DNA from: Desulfurococcales archaeon
GTDB taxonomy: Archaea; Thermoproteota; Thermoprotei_A; CAZTBM01; SZUA-1508
Length of the DNA: 7,190 bases
Assembly (NCBI GenBank): GCA_015661855.1
Contig: DQVH01000054.1
Coordinates: 1-7,190 of the forward strand
Direction of reading: 5' to 3'
Position 1 is the stretch's first letter. Each line of letters starts with the position of its first letter. Positions 1-6,319 of this stretch are shown one piece after another. The notes beneath the pieces are model-generated. The model was not told where the DNA came from and did no database searches. It saw nothing but the letters and a program-made list of their open reading frames with translations. The position numbers and the translations under genes are program-made.

Positions 1-525
1 CAGGTGTTTGGTATACCGTTTATCCTAATGTCCATGTTTAAATATGATATACCTATACTTCGAGGGTTAGAAAGCCTACTATTATCTGGTATAATTGTGA
101 GTTTAAGTGTAATAATTGTATCACAGCTTTTAATCTATAGAGTGTTAGGTGTCTTAACATGGGTTTTCACGATAACAGGTCTTCTAGGAGATGTACTGTC
201 ATATACTAGAATTGCAGGTGTTGGTATGGCTACAGTATACCTTGCAAACGGCTATACATTCCTCTCACTAATAGTGTACGATAGTCTTTCATCAATAATA
301 GGTGTACCATTAGTAAACATAGTATTAGCTGGTCTATTCTTCACTATAGTATATGTGTTTGCTCAGATAATGAATTTTGTTTTAGGTGTACTAGGAGCAT
401 TCATACACTCTCTAAGATTATGTTTTGTAGAGTTTTTAACAAAATTCTATGAGGGTGGAGGTATAGAATTTAACCCTGTAAAGATAGTGGTAAGACGTAG
501 AGTCATATTAGGGTTAAGCTCTTAA
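1..525 (+). CDS. atpI: A-type ATP synthase subunit I (a-type stator subunit), C-terminal part
   Basis: This is the 3' portion of the large membrane stator subunit that forms the ion half-channels beside the proteolipid ring. The frame is open from base 1, so the start lies left of the window; 174 codons are visible out of a family length of roughly 600-700. The visible part is almost all membrane helices. It contains the two family signatures: GDVLSYTRIAGVG (residues 63-75 of the visible part, with the channel arginine R70) and GAFIHSLRL...EGGG.EFNP (residues 132-159, with the second arginine R139). These correspond to the last two long helices, whose arginines release ions from the rotor carboxylate. 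A basic tail of about 14 residues follows the FNP motif. Unusually, the gene faces the rest of the operon head-on and its stop lies inside the neighbouring DUF61 gene, with a 12 bp overlap. Family assignment is firm; the N-terminal part cannot be judged. Confidence 0.95.
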   Translation, partial: QVFGIPFILMSMFKYDIPILRGLESLLLSGIIVSLSVIIVSQLLIYRVLGVLTWVFTITGLLGDVLSYTRIAGVGMATVYLANGYTFLSLIVYDSLSSIIGVPLVNIVLAGLFFTIVYVFAQIMNFVLGVLGAFIHSLRLCFVEFLTKFYEGGGIEFNPVKIVVRRRVILGLSS

Positions 526-960
526 CTGTTCGTTGATACTCTCTATAAGACTCCTTAAGGATATAGCATACTGTGTTGTTGTTCTAAGTTTCCTTCTAAG
601 TTCAGCAATTTGAGGTCTGTAGATTACTATACTTTTCTGACCTTCATACTTTAAACCTAAAACCCTACATACTATGTAGCATTCTAGTTCCCCATTAACT
701 ACTGCTGCACCCTCACCTAACTCTGGTGATAAGGTGATAACTATTGGTAGTTTAACAAAGTTCCATAGCTCTTTAGGTACTAGTGATGCAAGGTATTCTA
801 GCTCCCTTCTACGGAAGTAATGTCTACTTCCATCTCTACAGATAACGTGTGGAAACTCTTCACTAAGTAGGTCACTAAGACTCTTACGTACGTAGGGTAT
901 ATGTTTATTAGCATATCTTAACAGTTCAGTTCGTAGTAGCTCCTCTAACTCTCTATCCAA
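514..960 (-). CDS. UPF0216/DUF61 family protein, function unknown
   Basis: This 148-residue soluble protein belongs to the archaeal UPF0216 (DUF61) family, whose biochemical role I do not know. Recognisable segments are RDGSRHYFRRRELEYLA (residues 42-58), LPIVITLSPELGEGAAVVNG (71-90) and YRPQIAELRRKLRTTTQYA (114-132). The N-terminal helix followed by IPYVRKSLSDLL also fits the family. The start is TTG at 960, three bases after the atpD stop; the sequence GGTAGGTAGGGT just upstream can serve as a ribosome binding site. No ATG or internal methionine offers an alternative, and the length is normal for the family. It is the last gene of the ATP synthase operon on this strand, so it is probably co-transcribed and translationally coupled to atpD. 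Its stop overlaps the convergent atpI end by 12 bp. There are no membrane segments or signal peptide. A role linked to ATP synthase is only a context guess. Confidence 0.88.
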   Translation of the reverse strand: MDRELEELLRTELLRYANKHIPYVRKSLSDLLSEEFPHVICRDGSRHYFRRRELEYLASLVPKELWNFVKLPIVITLSPELGEGAAVVNGELECYIVCRVLGLKYEGQKSIVIYRPQIAELRRKLRTTTQYAISLRSLIESINEQLRA

Positions 961-963
961 ACC

Positions 964-1608
964 CTACCTACCCCTTCTCTCAGTTAATACTGTTTTTACA
1001 TGTTTTAATCTAGCTTTCTCCTCTCTCTCCCTCTCCTCAAACATCATTGTAAGAAATCTAATAGTTGCCTCAATTCTAGGAATTAAAATATGCTCTAAAG
1101 CGTTAACTCTACGCTTAGTACGTATAATCTCATATGACAGTAGATTAATACTCTTCTCCAGTTCAGCTAGAGTAGCAATGTCTTCAAGTAGTTTCTCCAC
1201 CTTTACAGCTACATCCTGTAATGGAATACAGGTTTCACTTAAAGTATATGTTGGTTTACTCTTAACCCTCCTTAACTCTAGTAGTGGTGTAATAATGCCC
1301 ATAATATTCTTTGTTGCAACATATAATTTAATATACTGTGGAATAGCTTTAGTTAGTATATCTATTTCGTAATCACCCATATTAGTGTAGACTTTAACTA
1401 GTGATTGATAGATTTCTTTAAGAGAGTTATTTATCCTCGTTCTATATTCTATAGCCTCTCTTAACATCGAGTAGAGCTCTGAAATGAGTATCGTTAATCT
1501 CTCCCTCAAAATTCTATGTATCTTTTTAGCTACTATGAGTCTACGTTTAAGCCTTATAAGCTCTATTTTTGTATAGCGTACTCTCAATATTTTTGAGTGA
1601 GTGGACAT
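964..1608 (-). CDS. atpD: A-type ATP synthase subunit D (central rotor shaft)
   Basis: Subunit D is the long coiled-coil rotor shaft that turns inside the A3B3 head and transmits torque from the membrane ring. The 214-residue product has the expected two-helix design. The N-terminal helix starts with VRYTKIELIRLKRRL (residues about 10-24), matching the family PTK.EL..LK.RL pattern. The C-terminal helix carries the diagnostic RRVNALEHILIPRIEATI (about 166-183) and an ERE.E.ARLKHVK tail. The middle segment forms the small exposed part of the shaft. Length is typical. The ATG start lies six bases after the atpB stop. The region before it (GAAAGAGAGTAG) has only a weak ribosome binding site, so translation is probably coupled to atpB. 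The expected partner is subunit F, encoded three genes upstream in the same unit. Confidence 0.96.
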   Translation of the reverse strand: MSTHSKILRVRYTKIELIRLKRRLIVAKKIHRILRERLTILISELYSMLREAIEYRTRINNSLKEIYQSLVKVYTNMGDYEIDILTKAIPQYIKLYVATKNIMGIITPLLELRRVKSKPTYTLSETCIPLQDVAVKVEKLLEDIATLAELEKSINLLSYEIIRTKRRVNALEHILIPRIEATIRFLTMMFEEREREEKARLKHVKTVLTERRGR

Positions 1609-1614
1609 AGTATT

Positions 1615-3036
1615 CTACTCTCTTTCACGATACTTTGGATGATATTTACGTATAAACTCATCACTTATGAGTTTTAACTCCTCTTCAGGTAGCATTGAGA
1701 GTAAATCCCACGCTATATCAAGTGACTCCTCTATAGTTCTACGCTCATACTCACCTTGATTTATTAGTTTTCTTTCAAACTCATCTGCGAAGGCGAGATA
1801 CTTCTTATCCTTCTCTGATAATGCTTCAGCACCAATAATTAGTGCTAACTCTCTGAGTCTCTGCCCCTCAGCATATGCAGCATACAACTGCATAAACACT
1901 TGTCTATGATCTTCTCTTGTTTTACCAGGCCCTATACCCTCCTTCATAAGCCTTGATAGTGATAGTAGTACATCTAGTGGTGGATATATCCCCTTCCTAT
2001 GTAGATCCCTTGACAATACCAGTTGACCCTCAGTAATATAGCCTGTAAGGTCGGGTATGGGGTGTGTTATGTCATCGTTTGGCATTGTTAGAACGGGCAT
2101 TTGTGTAACACTACCCTTCTTACCCCAAATCCTACCAGCTCTCTCATATATGGTTGCTAAATCTGTATACATGTATCCTGGATACCCGTGTCTACCCGGT
2201 ACCTCCTCTCTAGCAGCACTTAATTCACGTAATCCTTCACAGTAGTTTCTCATATCAGTTAGAATTACTAGCACATGCATATCATGCTTCCAAGCCAGGT
2301 ATTCAGCCGTTGTTAATGCTACTCTTGGAACAGCTATTCTCTCTACCACAGGGTCTGCTGCACTATTAATGAAAACTACTGTTCTCTCCAGCGCACCTGC
2401 ACGTCTAAAGTTTTCTATAAAGAATCTAGCGTCATCAAATGGTACACCTATTGCTGCAAATACTACAGCGAACTTCTCTCCCTTACCCTTTACAGACGCT
2501 TGCCTCACTATTTGAGCTGCTATTCTGTTATGTGGTAGTCCTGAACCTGAGAATATTGGTAGCTTTTGACCTCTAACTATAGAGTTAAGTAGGTCAATAG
2601 CTGAAATACCCGTCTCAATAAACTCTGAAGGTGGCATTCTTGAAGCGGGATTTATTGGTGCTCCATTAATATCCATATAGTCATCTGGTACTATCGGCGG
2701 CCCTCCATCAATAGGTCTACCTAGACCGTCAAATATTCTACCAAGCATATCTAGTGATACTGGCAGTTTTAGTGTTTCACCCTTAAACCTAACCTTACTC
2801 CTCCTAAGATCAACTTCACTTACTCCACCAAAAACCTGTATTACAGTTACCTCCCTACTAACATCAATTACCTGGCCATACCTAACTTCACCACTACTAG
2901 TTTCAACCTCAACTATTTCACCATACTTAACTCCCGGAATAGTCTCCATTAGCAGTAGTGAGCCTCTAGCACCCCTAATCTTCCTATTTTCTCTAACTAG
3001 TAGAGTTAATGGTGCTTTAACGGTACTACTCGACAT
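1615..3036 (-). CDS. atpB: A-type ATP synthase subunit B (non-catalytic head subunit)
   Basis: Subunit B alternates with subunit A in the hexameric head. It does not catalyse hydrolysis itself but contributes residues to the A/B interface active site. The 473-residue length is normal. The N-terminal beta-barrel covers about residues 1-80. In place of a Walker A loop it has the degenerate SGSGLPHN (163-170), as expected for a non-catalytic subunit. Family segments include LVILTDMRNYCEGLRE (256-271), GRHGYPGYMYTDLATIYERAGR (281-302), PDLTGYITEGQ (328-338) and LSLSRLMKEGIGPGKTREDH (358-377); R362 in the last is the arginine-finger position that reaches into the A-subunit site. The ATG start is set by an excellent ribosome binding site, GAGGTGAT, five bases upstream. 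The start overlaps the end of atpA by 11 bp, which suggests translational coupling that would help keep A and B at 1:1. Confidence 0.98.
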   Translation of the reverse strand: MSSSTVKAPLTLLVRENRKIRGARGSLLLMETIPGVKYGEIVEVETSSGEVRYGQVIDVSREVTVIQVFGGVSEVDLRRSKVRFKGETLKLPVSLDMLGRIFDGLGRPIDGGPPIVPDDYMDINGAPINPASRMPPSEFIETGISAIDLLNSIVRGQKLPIFSGSGLPHNRIAAQIVRQASVKGKGEKFAVVFAAIGVPFDDARFFIENFRRAGALERTVVFINSAADPVVERIAVPRVALTTAEYLAWKHDMHVLVILTDMRNYCEGLRELSAAREEVPGRHGYPGYMYTDLATIYERAGRIWGKKGSVTQMPVLTMPNDDITHPIPDLTGYITEGQLVLSRDLHRKGIYPPLDVLLSLSRLMKEGIGPGKTREDHRQVFMQLYAAYAEGQRLRELALIIGAEALSEKDKKYLAFADEFERKLINQGEYERRTIEESLDIAWDLLSMLPEEELKLISDEFIRKYHPKYRERE

Positions 3037-4789
3037 GCCTAATCACCTCGTTAAATTCCCTATCTATCTCATTTAGTATTTTATTAGCTTCACTAGTGAA
3101 TTTATCGTGAGGTATAAACCTCATTCTATCAATTTTTACTCTTACTGGAAGTGATGCTATCTTTGATACTGGGATACCCTTTCTTACAGCCTCTAGTGCT
3201 CTTTCATAGAAGTGTGCAATAATCTTTATCATAAGGTATGTTCTTTCAGGTGGACTATACCTATCTATTTCATGGAATGAGTCTTGGAATAGAAAGTCCT
3301 CTCTAATCATTCTTGCAACCTCTAATACTAACTTATCCTCTTCAGGTAGAGTCTCGGTACCAACAAGTCTAACTATCTCTTCTAACTCAGCCTCTCTTTG
3401 AAGTATTTTCATAGAGAATTCTCTTAGCTTCATCCATTCCGGAAACCTTTTTTCAAGATAGTCTTTAACTAAGTCTATGTATAAACTATAGCTTATAAGC
3501 CAGTTTATTGCGGGGAAGTGTCTCCTATTAGCTAATGCTACATCGAGAGCATATAGTGCTCTAATATACCTTAGTGTATTCTGTGTTACAGGCTCTGAAA
3601 AGTCTGCTCCTGGAGGGCTAACAGCACCAACTATAGTTAATGAGCCATAGCGTTCAGGTCTACCTAGACATAGAGTTCTTCCAGCTCTCTCATAGAATTC
3701 TGCAAGTCTAGAACCCAAATATGCTGGGAACCCCTCCTCACCAGGCATTTCCTCAAGTCTACCACTAATCTCTCTCATCGCTTCAGCCCATCTAGATGTA
3801 GAATCTGCAACCAATAGTACATCGTAACCCATATCCCTAAAGTACTCTCCTATAGTAACACCAACGAAAACACTAGTTTCTCTAGCAGCTACAGGCATAT
3901 TCGACGTATTAGCTATAAACACTGATCTCTCCATAAGCTTCTTTCCAGTTCTAGGATCTTCAAGTTGAGTAAAACTGTAAAGGGCATCAGCCATTTCATT
4001 ACCTCTTTCACCACACCCAACATATATGTTGATATGGCTGTGAGACCACTTAGTTAAATCCTGTAGTGTAACAGTTTTTCCAGTACCGAATCCACCAGGT
4101 ATTGCCGCTTTACCACCTTTAGCTAACGGGAATAGAAAGTCTATTATACGTTTACCAGTAATTAGTGGCTCTACAGGGTCTAGTTTACGCCTATAGGGTC
4201 TTGGTTTTCTAACTGGCCAGTCATGGTACATTTTAATTTCATATTCCCTACCTTGATGCTCCACTATAGCTATTACCTCATCTACAGTGTAGTCTCCTTC
4301 AGGTATTATCCACTTAAGCCTACCCCTTATGGTGGGTGGTATCATAACCTTGTGTTCTACAATAGAAGTTTCAGGTACAATACCAATGATATCGTTTGGT
4401 TCAACGGTATCACCAACTTTAGCTAACGGTTTAAAATGCCACTTTCTATCTCTAGGTAGAGCTTTAACTTTTAAACCACGCTTAATAAATGGTCCTACGA
4501 GCTCCTCTATACTTTTTAGTGGTCTCTGAAGACCATCGAAAACAGATGCTATTAGTCCTGGACCTAACTCTACCGATAATGGCTTACCTGTACTAACTAC
4601 TGGTTCACCTATTGTTAATCCTGAAGTATCCTCATACACCTGTATTATCGCTTTATCACCGTCAAGACCTATAATCTCCCCTATTAGGCCATCAAAACCC
4701 ACCTCAACAACCTCATAAACCATAGCCCCCCTCATACCATCAGCTATAACTAGTGGTCCTGAAACTCTCCATATATGGCCTTTCACCAT
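3026..4789 (-). CDS. atpA: A-type ATP synthase catalytic subunit A
   Basis: This is the catalytic subunit that makes or hydrolyses ATP in the A3B3 head. From the chosen ATG the product has 587 residues, normal for the family, with no intein in the P-loop or elsewhere. It has the N-terminal barrel (KG.I.RVSGPLVIA), the bulge insert that marks A/V-type catalytic subunits (about residues 110-195), Walker A GGFGTGKT (232-239), GCGERGNEMAD with the catalytic glutamate (about 258-268), Walker B VLLVADSTSR (324-333), PPGADFSEPVTQNTLR, RRHFPAINWL, and a helical C-terminal domain. A GTG at 4801 would add four residues, but the GAGGGGTG ribosome binding site (4799-4806) would then abut or include the start. 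The ATG at 4789 gives nine-base spacing and the usual M.KG N-terminus. The start lies four bases after the atpF stop. Two conserved segments deviate: P-loop GG..T instead of GP..S, and ALYALD instead of the common VFWALD. Confidence 0.97.
   Translation of the reverse strand: MVKGHIWRVSGPLVIADGMRGAMVYEVVEVGFDGLIGEIIGLDGDKAIIQVYEDTSGLTIGEPVVSTGKPLSVELGPGLIASVFDGLQRPLKSIEELVGPFIKRGLKVKALPRDRKWHFKPLAKVGDTVEPNDIIGIVPETSIVEHKVMIPPTIRGRLKWIIPEGDYTVDEVIAIVEHQGREYEIKMYHDWPVRKPRPYRRKLDPVEPLITGKRIIDFLFPLAKGGKAAIPGGFGTGKTVTLQDLTKWSHSHINIYVGCGERGNEMADALYSFTQLEDPRTGKKLMERSVFIANTSNMPVAARETSVFVGVTIGEYFRDMGYDVLLVADSTSRWAEAMREISGRLEEMPGEEGFPAYLGSRLAEFYERAGRTLCLGRPERYGSLTIVGAVSPPGADFSEPVTQNTLRYIRALYALDVALANRRHFPAINWLISYSLYIDLVKDYLEKRFPEWMKLREFSMKILQREAELEEIVRLVGTETLPEEDKLVLEVARMIREDFLFQDSFHEIDRYSPPERTYLMIKIIAHFYERALEAVRKGIPVSKIASLPVRVKIDRMRFIPHDKFTSEANKILNEIDREFNEVIRHVE
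3042..3049 (-). promoter_or_regulatory. Shine-Dalgarno site of atpB
   Basis: The minus strand reads GAGGTGAT followed by TAGGC and the ATG at 3036. This is a full match to the archaeal anti-SD complement, at five-base spacing. It lies within the last codons of atpA and fixes the atpB start. Confidence 0.85.
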
Positions 4790-4793
4790 GAAA

Positions 4794-5144
4794 TCATGCA
4801 CCCCTCAATGTCACGCTAATACCTAGTGTACGTTTAAATATTCGAGTATAGTATTCGGATACGTCATGTATACGTGAACCCTTAATTCCAGGAAGAAACA
4901 CTATTAGAGGTTTAAGTTTAAACTTTACTCTATCCACTATATCTTTAACGTACTCCTCTAGATCCTCCATTAACACTATTAAACCTATACTTTCATCACT
5001 AATAGCTTTCGAGACAATACCTCTAACAATACTCTTATCCTTATCGACTTCAACAACGTAGATATTCTTTAACCCTACTATTTTAAATATGTTAGTGAAA
5101 TCCCTATCACCTATAACTATTATCTGCTTCTCTACAGGCTTCAC
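4794..5144 (-). CDS. atpF: A-type ATP synthase subunit F (rotor shaft regulatory subunit)
   Basis: Subunit F binds the middle of subunit D and is part of the rotating central stalk; in related enzymes it modulates ATPase activity. The 116-residue product is slightly longer than the usual 100-110. It shows the Rossmann-like N-terminal pattern IIVIGDRDFTNIFKIVGLKN (residues 8-27), the central IGLIVLMEDLEEYVKDIV, and PLIVFLPGIKGS (about 79-90), which matches the family P.I..IPG loop before the mobile C-terminal helix. It starts with GTG at 5144, preceded by AGGTGGT at 5148-5154, five bases from the AGGTG core. It follows atpC after a 38-base gap and its TGA stop is four bases before the atpA ATG. 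The order C-F-A-B-D is the standard archaeal one. Confidence 0.94.
   Translation of the reverse strand: MKPVEKQIIVIGDRDFTNIFKIVGLKNIYVVEVDKDKSIVRGIVSKAISDESIGLIVLMEDLEEYVKDIVDRVKFKLKPLIVFLPGIKGSRIHDVSEYYTRIFKRTLGISVTLRGA
4799..4806 (-). promoter_or_regulatory. Shine-Dalgarno site of atpA, decides the start
   Basis: The minus strand reads GAGGGGTG, then nine bases, then ATG at 4789. The in-frame GTG at 4801 sits inside this motif and so is unlikely to be the start. The site is within the last codons of atpF. Confidence 0.65.
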
Positions 5145-5147
5145 AAT

Positions 5148-5154
5148 ACCACCT
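5148..5154 (-). promoter_or_regulatory. Shine-Dalgarno site of atpF
   Basis: AGGTGGT lies just before the GTG start at 5144, in the 38-base gap after atpC. It supports the GTG start, since no nearby in-frame ATG has such a site. Confidence 0.65.
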
Positions 5155-5182
5155 AATCTTCCATTCTATACTTCTTTTTATA

Positions 5183-6319
5183 TTATAGAGGGTACATGTG
5201 GATAACTCTCTCAAAACCCTCACGTGGAAGGTTAAGTGAAATAACTTTAAATATGAACATTAACATGTGTACTTCAAGTTCTTTTAAGAGTAGATATGAA
5301 ACTAATGGTCTTAAACTAAATATGTCACCTAAGAGTGTGGAGAGAATATACTTGATAAAGTACGTTTTTAATGCAGTATCGAGAAGTAGTGGATCTCTAT
5401 GGAAATCACCTCTAACAATTTCCTCTACAATACCCCTATAAGGTGTTTGCTGTAGAATCGATAAAACCTCTTCAACACTTTTAGCTTCAATAAGTCTCCT
5501 TCTACACTCTAATGTTAACAATGTTGGTATATACTCTAAGGTGACTATATTACCCTTTAACTCCTCACGTTTTGAATGTATTAATCTAATAATCGATAGT
5601 ATGTAGTCCATATCCATTAACACTTTAACAGTATCGATTAGAATAGGGTCATTTACTTCCGATACTACACTTGATATTCTACTATACCAGTACCTCATTA
5701 ACTCTCTCTCGAAAGACTTAATAGCCTCTATATCACCTACCTCCATCTGTTTAGCATAGTTTCTTATGAGTTTAGCTTCATCACGATAATCTCTAGCTTC
5801 AAGTTCTCTTACGAGTTCACCAATAGACTTAATACCTTTATATCTCTCTATACTCTCCGGTTTTACTAGATTACCTATAGGTATTAACGTTACTTCATGA
5901 TGTTTAAAAACTATACTTCTAACAATACTTTTAATATTGTATATGTCGTAGCGGTATATGAAAGCCTCATATACTTTTCTAGGTAAACCCTTTAATACAC
6001 CTTCTATCTCTTGTAGGTCATTAGCGTAAGCTAGCCATAACATACTCTCGAGTGTATGATAGGGTACTTCCTCAGTAACCCTCTTCGATAGGTAGCTACC
6101 AATACTGGTATAAGCTAGTGTTGATAATGCTTCTAAAATAGACCTCTTATATAGTGCTTGTCGTAGTATTTCTCTGTTTGCTATTTTAGCTTCTCTACTC
6201 TTAACTATAGCCATTAACGAGCTATACCATACCTCTCTACTTGTAATACGGAACGTAATACCAATTATGAGTATTATTATCAGTAATATGGTTAGTGTGA
6301 AGGGTAGTAAGAATTCCAC
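5183..6319 (-). CDS. atpC: A-type ATP synthase subunit C with N-terminal membrane helix
   Basis: Subunit C is the funnel-shaped socket that joins the D/F shaft to the proteolipid ring. The product is 378 residues, somewhat longer than the usual 320-350. The helical repeats recognisable from residue 30 onward (SSLMAIVKSREAKIANREIL, SILEALSTLAYTSIGSYL, VYEAFIYRYDIYNIKSIVR, TLKTYF-type C-terminal region) fit the family, in which YD..N.K is a common motif. Residues about 3-24 (FLLPFTLTILLIIILIIGIT) form a strong hydrophobic helix that the typical soluble C subunit lacks. The start is GTG at 6319, overlapping the atpE stop in TAGTG, with GGTG at 6327-6330 seven bases upstream. This favours including the helix over an internal ATG at 6214, which has no well-spaced site. 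The helix might anchor C in the ring lumen. Assignment to subunit C rests on weak family similarity plus position between atpE and atpF. Confidence 0.92.
   Translation of the reverse strand: MEFLLPFTLTILLIIILIIGITFRITSREVWYSSLMAIVKSREAKIANREILRQALYKRSILEALSTLAYTSIGSYLSKRVTEEVPYHTLESMLWLAYANDLQEIEGVLKGLPRKVYEAFIYRYDIYNIKSIVRSIVFKHHEVTLIPIGNLVKPESIERYKGIKSIGELVRELEARDYRDEAKLIRNYAKQMEVGDIEAIKSFERELMRYWYSRISSVVSEVNDPILIDTVKVLMDMDYILSIIRLIHSKREELKGNIVTLEYIPTLLTLECRRRLIEAKSVEEVLSILQQTPYRGIVEEIVRGDFHRDPLLLDTALKTYFIKYILSTLLGDIFSLRPLVSYLLLKELEVHMLMFIFKVISLNLPREGFERVIHMYPL
6248..6313 (-). other. Predicted N-terminal transmembrane helix of subunit C
   Basis: Codons 3 to 24 of atpC encode 22 uncharged, mostly Leu/Ile residues ending just before an Arg (ITFRITSRE). 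The single glutamate at residue 2 precedes the helix and the positive charges follow it. This looks like a signal anchor rather than a cleaved signal peptide, because no small-residue cleavage motif follows. By the positive-inside rule the soluble bulk would stay in the cytoplasm, as subunit C requires. Confidence 0.8.

Noticed and set aside
1178..1372. Plus-strand open frame of 64 codons opposite atpD, hydrophobic
   Set aside because: Antisense of a helical gene often yields Ser/Leu/Ile-rich frames; no start signal or neighbour context.
2057..2245. Plus-strand open frame of 62 codons opposite atpB
   Set aside because: Antisense of the highly conserved GRHGYPGY region of subunit B; no independent support.
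4060..4110. Possible intein at the atpA P-loop, a known insertion site in archaea
   Set aside because: The reading frame is uninterrupted across GGFGTGKT and the protein has normal length.
4223..4529. Two overlapping plus-strand open frames opposite the bulge region of atpA
   Set aside because: Both lie antisense to a firmly assigned gene and show no coding-like composition or start site.
4790..4801. GTG at 4801 as the start of atpA
   Set aside because: The GAGGGGTG site would overlap this codon; the ATG at 4789 has proper spacing and gives the family-like N-terminus.
5196..5441. Plus-strand open frame of 81 codons opposite the end of atpC
   Set aside because: Antisense shadow of a real gene, with no recognisable motif.
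6212..6214. Internal ATG as the true start of subunit C without the hydrophobic helix
   Set aside because: No well-spaced ribosome binding site precedes it, and it would leave about 100 bases of unexplained open, hydrophobic coding sequence after atpE; kept as the main alternative for the helix finding.
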